A stretch of DNA of 64,000 nucleotides from Verrucomicrobiota bacterium (lineage in GTDB: Bacteria > Verrucomicrobiota > Verrucomicrobiia > Opitutales > UBA953). The stretch covers positions 186,001-250,000 of the forward strand of contig SUVQ01000001.1 of the NCBI GenBank assembly GCA_015061905.1. Direction: 5' to 3'. The translations under genes and the position numbers were made by a program. Position 1 is the first letter of the stretch; every line of letters begins with the position of its first letter. Positions 58,501 through 63,295 of this stretch are shown piece by piece. The notes beneath the pieces are model-generated. The model was not told the DNA's origin. It searched no databases and was given only the letters and a program-made list of their open reading frames with translations.

Positions 58501-61360
58501 TTAAACCTTCAGCGACAGTAAATACGATGTTTCCGTCAGATAAATCGAAGGTCCCATCAACCGTTTTTGTAATTGCATCTGAGCTAAGGGCAGACAACAC
58601 AGCCTCCGAAGCACCCGTAAAGAGTGTCATCGTATAATCACTCTCATCGAACGCAATGTGAGATAAATCCAAAACACCTGATGTTAAAGTAACATCGCTC
58701 AAAAGAGCCAATGAAGTTTTTTCCGTATAAGCAAGAGTTCCTCCGTTCAACGTAATTGTTCCCAAAGAAGAGCCACTCGAAGAAACAATAACCGACGATT
58801 CGCTATCAATGACCACCGACGCGGACTCACCTTTAAGAATACCACCGGAAAGGGTTACTTTCTTAGAAGCTCCTAAAACAGAGGTTTCTTTAATAACAAG
58901 TGTCCCCGCTGAAACTTTTACTCCTCCGGAGAAAGTATTCCCCTGACAATTAAGCGTAAGAGTGCCCGCTCCAACTTTCTCGAGAGAGCCTGTTCCGGAA
59001 ATTGCAATCTGACCTGCGCTCTTATTGAAAACAATATTTCCCGAACCTCCCAATTTTAAGCTACCGTTTCCACTCAAAATAGCCGTAGAGGTATTTCCAT
59101 TCCCACCAAGTGTTACGGTTGTGTCTGCCTTCTCTATAACAAAACTTCCTCCTTTTTCAGTAACGGTAAATCCTTGCCCTGATTCAGACGTTGCCCCTGT
59201 AATGATAATTGAGCCGCCATCAAGGACTCGATGACTAGCGTAGTCCGGTGATCCGCCCAATTGATTATAAGCAAAGTTGTCCAACCGCAACACACCTCCT
59301 TCATAGACATAGAGGCGTGAACCGTTCGCGTAACCTGTCATAAGTTTGGCAGAAGCACCTAATTCCAACGTTCCACCATTCCCAATCTCAACCGTTCCGG
59401 TAAAATTATTTCCCCCGTTTGTCAAAATCAGCTTTCCGGAAGAAATAACCATTCTTCCAGTACCAGTAAAAATCATCCCCTCTTGTTGTGTAAAGCTTTG
59501 CCCTTTTTCCCAAGCAAATTCTACTGCCCCGTTGTCAATCGCAAATCTACTTATATCTAGTCTAGATCCAGAATAGATTAAAGTCCCTACTCCTCGCTTA
59601 TGCAAAACCCCATTGCCGCTATTTTTGACAATAGCGGATTCAATCCTCAAATTTCCGTTCTCTCCAACTTCAATGGACGCATCATCTCGACGCAGACGAA
59701 GCACGAGCCCTGATGCAATTTTCGCATCAGCATTTGCGCCAACGATAATTTCTGAATTTCCTCCGAATATATCCCACTGGTTTCCGGAAGACCCGCTTGC
59801 GGCTTCAAGAGTTCCGTTGAGATTTAACGTTCCCGCAAAGGTTTCGTTTCCACCGGAGTTTAAGACCAATTTTCCCCCGGAATTAATTGTAATTGTATGG
59901 AGAGAATTTACACCGCCGTTATAACCGGTAATGTCTTTTTTATTAAACTGAAGAGTCCCACCGTCTTCTACCGTAATAGCTCCGCGTATCAAGCCGACAT
60001 GATCAGTCTGAGAATCCAATATCAGGGTCCCACCGTTTTTAACGGTCGCAACCCCACTGACTACAACATACCCGTCGTTGCTTCTTGTAAGGGTATGAAT
60101 TCCGGAACTAACAGTAAAATCTGTAACGGTAACGGCGGAGGCAACGTCAATTGTTCCGTTAGTCGTGCTATCGGTGAATTCAACACTATCAATATTTTGG
60201 AAATCTGAAGCCTCCGTTCCGTTCAGCCACAAATTAGATGTTCCACCAATCTCCCAAGTGCCCGAGCTTCCTCCGTTCCAAACGAGGTTTAACGCTTCTC
60301 CGGAAAAAGAAACGATACCTTCCGAAGCCAACTTTGAAGTGTCAACAGAAACACGTCCAGGAAGCACAATTCCGTTCCAATAAAAATTATTTTCGCCAAA
60401 TTGATTTGGAAGCTCAAGCGTTCCCGTACTGACATCTGCGAGAGAAAACGTCGTTCCGTTTAGACTATCTCCATCCAACCCGAAAATAAAACTTTCGCCT
60501 AAAACCACCTTCCCTAGACCTGTAACTATCAGCTTTGAATCGTTTTTAAGATTTATCCGCCCGTTCAAGTTTATCGTTCCGCCCTCCGTTGTTGCCGATG
60601 AGGAATTCCCATCGGACTCCATCGCATAGACGGTTGTATCAAACGTTACAGATTTTCCAAGCGTAAAACCTCTATCCGTAGACCACGAAGAAGAAGCACT
60701 GGGACCTTTCAAAATCCCCAAGGTCCCCCCGTTAAGAACAATTTCTACGGGTGTATTATACCCCGACGACGCGATCCACGACGCATTCGTTGTCGCACTA
60801 ATTCCTCCAGCACCGACATTCATTCGCCCGCCCTCGTTCATTTGGAGAGTAATCCCCCCCCCTTGACCAGAGAAACTAATCCCTTCTACAAAATTCACAA
60901 CTCCGCCGTTGTTGACGGTCAAGACTCCTTTTCCGTCTTTCACAGACACTCCGGAATTAAGATTCAAAGTCCCGTTGATCACTCCGGTGCCTCCCGCACC
61001 CCAATGAGAAAGATTAAAGCTTCCATTGTGACCACTGCTCCCATCAGTTGCCGTACCCGTCACGGTCATTGTTCCGTCAACAATCAAAGACGTCGTTGCC
61101 CCACTGTCATCCGCCCCCGTATAACGGGATGCAGTCAATACTACACCTTCATTGACAACAATCGTCGAAGCCGTAACAACGTTAATTCCGTCATACGTTT
61201 TAGACTCGGATATTTCCGTATCTCCGCTCACCGTTAAATCTTCCGCATGCATGACCAAGCTTGATGCCGCGAAGAACGCGGAGGTCGTTATCGCGACGGG
61301 AGCGAGGGCGGACGCGGTGAAAGATGCCGCTGCAAAAAGGAGCGTAGAACGGAGTTTCAT
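46511..61360 (-). CDS. Giant autotransporter (about 4949 residues) with strand-repeat passenger and beta barrel
   Basis: This is one uninterrupted frame of almost 15 kb. I take the ATG at 61360, which starts the signal peptide (MKLRSTLLFAAASFTASALA, cleavage near MHA-42). The passenger (about 45-4660) is made of glycine-rich beta-helix repeats of the autotransporter-associated type, such as KVGAGTLTLNCQGNTFSGGV and KNGAGTLTLGKANANKGGTT, with hydrophobic and Ser/Thr/Asn-rich strands. The C-terminal 285 or so residues (from KPFVNIVGSE) are an autotransporter beta barrel ending in the outer-membrane signature GVRARF. No protease motif is seen, so an adhesin or biofilm role is likely. Codons and octamer density change near 57 kb: the first 1400 or so residues are encoded by less GC-rich, octamer-poor DNA. 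Confidence 0.93.
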   Translation of the reverse strand: MKLRSTLLFAAASFTASALAPVAITTSAFFAASSLVMHAEDLTVSGDTEISESKTYDGINVVTASTIVVNEGVVLTASRYTGADDSGATTSLIVDGTMTVTGTATDGSSGHNGSFNLSHWGAGGTGVINGTLNLNSGVSVKDGKGVLTVNNGGVVNFVEGISFSGQGGGITLQMNEGGRMNVGAGGISATTNASWIASSGYNTPVEIVLNGGTLGILKGPSASSSWSTDRGFTLGKSVTFDTTVYAMESDGNSSSATTEGGTINLNGRINLKNDSKLIVTGLGKVVLGESFIFGLDGDSLNGTTFSLADVSTGTLELPNQFGENNFYWNGIVLPGRVSVDTSKLASEGIVSFSGEALNLVWNGGSSGTWEIGGTSNLWLNGTEASDFQNIDSVEFTDSTTNGTIDVASAVTVTDFTVSSGIHTLTRSNDGYVVVSGVATVKNGGTLILDSQTDHVGLIRGAITVEDGGTLQFNKKDITGYNGGVNSLHTITINSGGKLVLNSGGNETFAGTLNLNGTLEAASGSSGNQWDIFGGNSEIIVGANADAKIASGLVLRLRRDDASIEVGENGNLRIESAIVKNSGNGVLHKRGVGTLIYSGSRLDISRFAIDNGAVEFAWEKGQSFTQQEGMIFTGTGRMVISSGKLILTNGGNNFTGTVEIGNGGTLELGASAKLMTGYANGSRLYVYEGGVLRLDNFAYNQLGGSPDYASHRVLDGGSIIITGATSESGQGFTVTEKGGSFVIEKADTTVTLGGNGNTSTAILSGNGSLKLGGSGNIVFNKSAGQIAISGTGSLEKVGAGTLTLNCQGNTFSGGVKVSAGTLVIKETSVLGASKKVTLSGGILKGESASVVIDSESSVIVSSSGSSLGTITLNGGTLAYTEKTSLALLSDVTLTSGVLDLSHIAFDESDYTMTLFTGASEAVLSALSSDAITKTVDGTFDLSDGNIVFTVAEGLRFLRWDLDAEDQTWDADSFSGKAFSAGKKVLFGTADGEKDVTITAAVSSSNVVVDAGAAGTYDFVGSQYLTATAVEVRSGTLILNELSDSNFPIGTVTVKDGASLVLNSDNSGFDSITLDSGASLVLKTNTAFKNAGNKATGGAILGLGTIVVDLTDKDSVLNLTEASNRNLAGGLSNTDADRFTGSVRIKQGTVNFSESRDQKYKAIKWNVEDGGRILISGEKANENIVAGLILAGTGIEGATDAEKKAAIAFTETTGAITANVSLSDDATIYVASGKTGTFSGGWNSNGHALTVSGSGTLEIRNTAGNSGASKVFNDVYLNAGVTLSMFSAESTTAATTIGNLILKGDANLQSNNHAGYWKVSSLSLGSSVSSAELTLKDTHSSNHISLFEFGAEGVNGGNFVGTIKISQENTGSYRHVAAILSGETVAEKAAISFLDAKSHATETSVLSLGVNANSVTIGGIESSEFFSGLENRLAVFSGTIATQTEGNKASSFQTSWIRNAAVRTLEIETAESKEYTFHGQFLNNLNLVKSGAGTQILAGTSASFDGTASVTGGSLVLKNAQALGSSGSVSVSENAILSLTTADTDTAESFAFSKAVSGAGTLKKEGAGVAKATGALSVGTLDISEGSLVLGADSFVGGISGSATLEGNSAERVLSLTGTAGKTFSGTIKNLNITSSGTQTFTDVKWQGAEADFAYTGTLKVAAGTLTISGENSGFSGKVEMAGGAIEGTLQLGVNATLTATAAGASFVDNLTLSGGSTVEWTKLHSEGEGATQKQWFSVGTLNLAGTEDAVVLFKIADSLTPAGAGGNYTKYTLFEFDKVQNNGTDIASSDLSGKTSAELFAALGGNIKLVDSTGGDYGWTGIVLDYVEGASGEKGKIQIYQSALAQELHWVGDGDAEGGWTQTDVWADESETKTTFTAMSSVTLEEIDDLARTITVSGIIEPASISVTGGNYTLKLAEDAAAGSTIKGSANLYVSGGTLTVDLTNTFNGGAQILTGATVNVGANAALGTGEVQLSGSLNFKEGVTEFKNALSNYNGSAGAVTKDGETVLTLSGDRSQFTGTLDVNAGTVVLANGKGTEKFLSIDIAEGATVAAWGDAKDQSGSWGAYKTSSLMLGQVSGAGTLLVNSPISLGEKTFFSLDLTGSTFTGTVELNAVDLAVGTEENFAEAKASKLADATVVRLANNASLNFFNDSQTGFAKNIEVADSNGAIRAYQSNSGVIISGDVYGAGTLTLAKDGGTVKFTGSVGTEESSLGGLVLLEGKNDSGVVVSAIEISGENSSINVSGDVVLSGASATINTNGTIGGTLTVNGAQSTLTLGGDLKIGSFDRVQVSGGDGRSTSILEGAMVSVKGTVAFGNYENLDIKKSATFSSQTITNTWGLTVSLAEDARLSAGELSLNTPSSDAGRVGLFAGTGDNISVELGKISLGGDVSRVSFENVSVKIGADGIVGSGDQKFIQFKDATVSVLGEAMGWAADANVKLNGGATTFDVGEGQEITLNGTITEAVETETGTEGEEGYVAATSSALIKNGAGTLTLGKANANKGGTTLNAGTLKFTSKDGVTLSGSYTFADGMLAAGEGTTLTLGAGTAFSGAVVYTNDKNGKLLVSEDLSITGEGNSLTLHEKANVEIASGKTLSLGALSFTGNGSKIGGEGTLSLAGTVAVDNNRTNTITSGLALSENTVLAISKGTLEIESEDISTGGKTLTKTGAGTLTLNTDAVYDFDGSFSLQGGTVNVGSRELTISDTHSFELANGATLEGDLVLEKGSSATLGAGKITSDVTLSGATLEFSGATSVGGKLLWTDSNTITLDAEFRKTITSTPYTLISFDSKEGDNANLTFTDVEIYGRRSFTLDIGEKKIDLLATGTLVWNANVATWTTNSEEEADWTLEQTSGNTTSAFLANDYVEFRDSGSIVIADDTIQTSGVVFNIANNGSFRLNAPTPATGEDGQPTEEQKIVKLTDAVYDNGNTTGKSAGLTVVAGNVTIGNYIVNDLSSVTISSGSLTVFNVDALGIVDKTDSENEKIATLTIGGGVNDDGTPKSATLNISLPGDDEKTEDVNESVGIVDQKVAIVNAGIISVVNANTTVEVSGAISGANAKLTKTGWGALKIKRDSTLGMLAVDSGRLELVGNADAALSIKSVQIGNQGEMFLVGDTDGANTRLDALTVNGKLTVTDGNTETPGLGAYRTGTLQGSGNISGNLYIGEDTSFDVVTNNADGSSTTTNYKGTAVSGNLTLTGSIASYGTEDAALYKKGTGTLTLVSAEKENDVPKAFTLDASVIHEAGTLAFTHGGVISKNYTIAENATAKLSFNGVNASELSAGITLGTGSSTTIENSGNGTLKINGVSSSGTTKTTLAGTNITLSGDTVDFGKLTKIDDTGVLSALYVNANNVKVDATTFTAGYVAFGNGASLTISKDTTATANALYVGESVSATLDLTDGAKFSVGTDEEISVFGGTGTLNVKGGTLELKGATYGDEDAPSIVLDDATLAFNVTGAEDAVGAYLDGVSTAEGSTGTIEKTGAGTLMVMEGLVELVFGGEVQDLSFDGEISVTEGNMMLFATASQAEVEIASDTALEFAGSAELADSVDGVNTLAESLSGAGTLNVSGELYVNDADSAFNGTIKASGGTLYVSGATSDWMANGTDRVLFIESGTPLVGTGTAAGKIATYDGSATLTAVSLSGRSIFDGAAEDKALTVKEVSATAGSHLTLQGYGTLGAMKFAEANTDNTIVIGSGANWTIDGKSENLEKLSVSGLVTVAHTGALGSAKVLSSGKIIFDAEGTYANLFNLDKGAVIEAKKNTSLTGSFWHTDGSNPAVTFVAGENAKLTLSDSFIDWTTPTFETKDATATIAVDVTSSVKILNSGSKLSGAGTFEKLGDKKLLITADAGTIGAVAVTAGTLEFGANAKLAVAEGGAGTLSVAKDAILEIAGTKLGDWKLTGEGSAKVSGTASLGVISSAKDVALSGQLSVSGNISDSSLKFADENTKLTTTGTAAQSVTGTLSGATVTLVNENKAGVTYDAALANDVNTLVLTAASGVNGAVMNAAYAGSLTKTLDGEWTVSDYTFGKTADQKLTVSGGTLIWKGVKLEANAGAISLEKSATLKINGLASGDTLSAEIDGNGTLEIAGTGTAATPLKLDTTAASDSKWMLHVSGGSQVQTSKNLPGALWIEGEGSVLDLNYASEQTVENSRYLVSSGATLKLSGTGTLTLKDSGDSTNPHTVSGTVEISDGKLVQSGNVAWDPYGTVEIGTDGELAVNVGGSVNNNNATLEGDGKLTIEKTAASGYRFGGEISGFAGTVDIQSGATVKLAKQLFDNAEVKVDGTLNLELSGTPVNDQGEIVPRNLKNISGAGTLVIAAPDDFYTRYGIYDYDTTTNTFAGTLKVESGVLSVEADKATSLAATKVEVGGTSPAEYYEGMWQGASWVGITTGGFLQLKDGNNYDVASLYGNAKFNFGDKAGTIYSGGTFRAAKDFGVGKNNLFVLDNATLTLTNGASVDGGVFVKSDGSLVVDYTATPGSAALRALSASSENSGLTGNLTLNGILKILVTDDAVNTGALLDVGGKVYLSTDGGNASKIELEVTGTESLDNKRVVVLGGEYGGNVDPNTVVEVTDSAGNRYKVTRDVNGQIVILNAATEYSDVPSGLSGLASVLREANSPLWDYVQGDLAKSDERLVGLSPVSFGSLVEMQSGFAALENDLLRERLEQRRYERAFISDKKNTFKPFVNIVGSEREGDGNGTESANYDISHTGILGGFDVAVSNNTVFGVSLGFDFAKADLHGGAGKHEGNSTRFGVYGMSVFENTYFGYGLSAGATSFETKRNSGYNGETLSGSTDGNDINASLLFGAGWTLDKERGIDLAPYVGLDFGYAYADGFKEEGGRQTALDVDKTERLSLRGKLGATLSWRATGSLRFSLDAAFAHEFLDSDIDVDAAFASGDLRGKSFSSTAYLMDENTIQIGPRFDYRVDETWSVSGGYSYETDLDDTATHSANLGVRARF

Positions 61361-61448
61361 AGCTAGAATAAAAAAGGGTGTTAAGGTTTTTGTGGGGGCA
61401 AAAAGTCTATTTTGTTGCGGGGATTTTACGCCGTTCCCGCGCAAACGC

Positions 61449-61593
61449 AAAACTTTTATTTCGTGCGGGAACGCGATTTTTTGAGGGTTTAACCACGGAA
61501 AGCACGGAGCAACACGGATGAAAGCTACGGAAACGCCCTCACCGCTGCGCTTCGCTTGCGGTCCCCTCCCTCTTGGTAAGAGGGAGAGCTTTT
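61449..61593. repeat. Composite dispersed repeat, copy 1
   Basis: The segment runs from AAAACTTTTATTTCGTGCGG through an octamer copy, the phrase AACCACGGAAAGCACGGAGC, ACGCCCTCACCGCTGCGC, an ACCGC/GCGGT stem and a CTCCCTCTT-GGT-AAGAGGGAG hairpin followed by AGAGCTTTTTTT. It is nearly identical to 62936-63084 and lies 89 bases upstream of the autotransporter ATG. The hairpin and T-run look like a plus-strand terminator. Confidence 0.85.
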
Positions 61594-61718
61594 TTTGTCT
61601 TGAGAGGGGGACGACAAGTTTTATTCGCTTCTTGCTTGCTTTTTCTTGAAGGAAGCCGTTTATTTCGTGCAGTTGCTTCTTTTATGTCATTGGGTATTGA
61701 CTCAGGAAGCAAAGACAA

Positions 61719-61755
61719 GGCTTTCGGTGAAAAAACCGAAAGCCCTGTTTTTTTT
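61719..61755 (+). terminator. Strong plus-strand terminator
   Basis: GGCTTTCGGT (61719-61728) pairs with ACCGAAAGCC (61735-61744) over GAAAAA, followed by CTGTTTTTTTTC. It implies a short plus-strand transcript starting upstream, although no convincing gene was found there. It lies about 20 bases after the first copy of the 24-base direct repeat. Confidence 0.75.
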
Positions 61756-61851
61756 CACGGGCGCGCACAAAACCCGCCCGAAGGCGGGAAAGACGTCAGC
61801 TAAATCAACCAACGACAAAGTAGCTCGATAATCTCGATTGTTATCTTGATT

Positions 61852-61980
61852 ATGGTGAACACTGCCGCAGTAATCATTACCGCATCTTTTATGCCCTTGG
61901 GTATTGACATGAAAGCCTCTTACCCGCCGACACTGCGCACGCCGCAGAAATTCTCAAAAAATAAAATACTACTTAAATAG
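61852..61980 (+). CDS. Possible small hydrophobic protein, 42 residues, doubtful
   Basis: An ATG at 61852 opens 42 codons reading MVNTAAVIITASFMPLGIDM and then a basic tail ending KNKILLK; codons upstream are also hydrophobic (IISIVILI). The part ASFMPLGID is encoded by the second copy of the 24-base direct repeat; the first copy, in another short frame, encodes ASFMSLGID. The sharing of frame in both copies is the only support. No ribosome-binding site or homologue is recognised, so this may be chance. Confidence 0.2.
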   Translation: MVNTAAVIITASFMPLGIDMKASYPPTLRTPQKFSKNKILLK

Positions 61981-62051
61981 TAGTTGATATAAATATTTTC
62001 AGCAAGCTTTAATAAGCCACAAGCTGTTCTTTCGTAAATTGTGTAAGGTGC

Positions 62052-62185
62052 TGCGGGAACGCCCTCACCGCTTCGCTTGCGGTCCCCTCCCTCTTAGCAA
62101 GAGGGAGAGCTTTTTAAAAATCTAAAAAAAGGAAATCAGAAGCTCCTCCCCTTGCTAAGGCGTGGTAGAGGAGTCAGGACTTTCC
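62052..62185. repeat. Composite dispersed repeat, copy 2 (left of higBA)
   Basis: This copy starts at TGCGGGAACGCCCTCACCGC, has the CTCCCTCTT-AGC-AAGAGGGAG hairpin with AGAGCTTTTT, then AAATCAGAAGCTCCTCCCCT and GGCGTGGTAGAGGAGTC. It has the same order and orientation as 63016-63170 but lacks about 12 bases of the GGGGGCGCGCCGAA part. It ends 20 bases from the higA stop codon. Confidence 0.85.
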
Positions 62186-62205
62186 CGTTAAACCCTGAAG
62201 GATTT

Positions 62206-62574
62206 TTATGCCAACAACAACTCCGTCGGGACATGGAACGCTCGGGAAAAGCCGCGTATAGCCGAAACAGGTATGCCCCGTTTTCCGTTAATAAAAAGAG
62301 AAACGGCACTTTTACTTCCGAAATACGGAACCAGATCACATTGCCTCAAACCGCGCTCTTTCATGACGGACAAGACGACATCTCTTGCCGTTATGTTTTC
62401 ATCTTTCCACGGGTAATACTCGTTTTCGTAAGCTTCTATTAATGCTCCGAGTGCACGTAGTTCACAAAGCTCATCATCCGAAATTTCATCGCCTTTTCGC
62501 ATCAGGGGACGAATCCGGTCGAGAGCTTTTTCGTAATCCGACTTCGTTTTAATCAATGACAATTCCACTTTCAT
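62206..62574 (-). CDS. higA: HigA-type antitoxin (XRE-family HTH)
   Basis: HigA neutralises the HigB mRNA endonuclease and represses its own operon. The 122-residue protein has an N-terminal acidic helical part (KTKSDYEKALDRIRPLMRKG) and a C-terminal helix-turn-helix (ENITARDVVLSVMKERGLRQ, then CDLVPYFGSKSAVSLFINGK) typical of this group. It follows the toxin gene by 14 bases, the toxin-first order of higBA operons. The pair is enclosed by direct repeat copies, suggesting it moves or is exchanged as a unit. Confidence 0.9.
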   Translation of the reverse strand: MKVELSLIKTKSDYEKALDRIRPLMRKGDEISDDELCELRALGALIEAYENEYYPWKDENITARDVVLSVMKERGLRQCDLVPYFGSKSAVSLFINGKRGIPVSAIRGFSRAFHVPTELLLA

Positions 62575-62588
62575 CAGAGCGTTTCTCC

Positions 62589-62879
62589 TTAATTAAAATT
62601 TTTCTTTGAATATTCCGCATGCGTTCCGATCCATTCAACGAGAGCCATGCCCGCATTGAACGAAACAACCGCGCAGAGCCTTGTTTTATTTCCGCCGATA
62701 TTAAACACATAGAATTTTTGAGACGAAATGTAATCCGCAGACGGGAACATTTCTTTCAGTTCTGCGTGATTTTTCCACTGTGCAGCCTCCACTCGTTTTT
62801 TCCACTTGGCAATCGCCGCCCGGGAAGTCGGGTGGCGATTGGCGTAATCAACGAGAAGCGGAATACCAAGGATTTTCAT
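62589..62879 (-). CDS. higB: HigB-type toxin (RelE-superfamily mRNA interferase)
   Basis: HigB cuts mRNA at the ribosome when HigA is lost. I use the ATG at 62879 (96 residues, normal size), starting MKILGIPLLVDYANRHPTSR. Family features include AIAKWKKRVEAAQWKNHAEL, the DYISSQKFYVFNIGGNKTRL core with FNIGGNKxRL, and EWIGTHAEYSKKNF, with the histidine and tyrosine near the end. The frame is open 13 codons further upstream. Promoter elements are not obvious; the upstream 56 bases separate it from repeat copy 3. Confidence 0.92.
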   Translation of the reverse strand: MKILGIPLLVDYANRHPTSRAAIAKWKKRVEAAQWKNHAELKEMFPSADYISSQKFYVFNIGGNKTRLCAVVSFNAGMALVEWIGTHAEYSKKNFN

Positions 62880-62935
62880 GTGTTTTTGTATTGGGACAAA
62901 ATTTTGAAGAGAACGCAAGAAAAGTTTACAAAATG

Positions 62936-63170
62936 AAAACTTTTTATTTCGTGCGGGAACGCGATTTTTTGAGGGGTTTAACCACGGAAAGCACGGAACA
63001 ACACGGATGAAAGTTGCGGGAACGCCCTCACCGCTGCGCTTCGCTTGCGGTCCCCTCGCTCTTGGTAAGAGGGAGAGCTTTTTTAAAAATCTAAAAAAAG
63101 AAAATCAGAAGCTCCTCCCCTTGCTAGGGGGGGGGCGCGCCGAAGGCGTGGTGGAGGAGTCAAAACTTTC
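62936..63170. repeat. Composite dispersed repeat, copy 3 (right of higBA)
   Basis: This is the fullest copy. Its first 150 bases match 61449-61593 (ACTTTTTATTTCGTGCGGG, octamer, AACCACGGAAAGCACGGAAC, the CCCTCACCGC part, GCTCTTGGTAAGAGGGAG hairpin). Its second part matches 62052-62185 (AAAATCAGAAGCTCCTCCCC, then TTGCTAGGGGGGGGGCGCGC, GGCGTGGTGGAGGAGTC). The right end forms a CTCCTCC/GGAGGAG outer and CCCC/GGGG inner palindrome, resembling REP-like elements known from other gut and environmental bacteria. No RAYT or other transposase is in the window. Confidence 0.85.
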
Positions 63171-63210
63171 CAGCCTTCCACGCGGGAACGTTTTTTAGAA
63201 TAAACACTTA

Positions 63211-63290
63211 GACCTCACAAAAAAACATCCGTGAAAATCCGTGTTATCCGTGGTTAACCTCCCCAAAAACTCCGTGGCTCTGTGAGAGTG
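63211..63290. repeat. Intergenic phrase upstream of the region's left end, TCCGTG type
   Basis: ACATCCGTGAAAATCCGTG then TTATCCGTGGTTAACC matches the copy upstream of dnaK (38870-38902). It is followed by ACTCCGTGGCTCTGTGAGAG; CTCACA (about 63214) can pair with TGTGAG (about 63280). It sits between repeat copy 3 and the 3' end of the MscS-type gene and may form its terminator. Confidence 0.65.
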
Positions 63291-63295
63291 TTTTA

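Larger units (their letters stand above)
61594..62051. other. Spacer with a 24-base direct repeat and small hydrophobic frames
   Basis: Between two repeat copies lie 458 bases of different, more AT-rich composition. TCTTTTATG followed by a near-identical CATTGGGTATTGAC/CCTTGGGTATTGAC occurs at 61678-61701 and 61885-61908. A CCCGCC-CGAA-GGCGGG hairpin (about 61773-61788) and an ACTACT-TAAAT-AGTAGT inverted repeat (61968-61984) are also present. No full-length gene is recognised. Confidence 0.6.

Noticed and set aside
46511-61360. CRISPR-like regular repeats inside the giant gene
   Set aside because: The recurring GCGTTCCCGCGCCGG-type words are coding repeats (GAGTL) plus the general octamer; spacing is irregular and the frame is intact.
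61573-61803. Plus-strand frame of 76 codons in the repeat-rich region
   Set aside because: It starts inside a repeat hairpin and runs through a strong terminator; only the short ASFMSLGID part is of interest and is reported separately.
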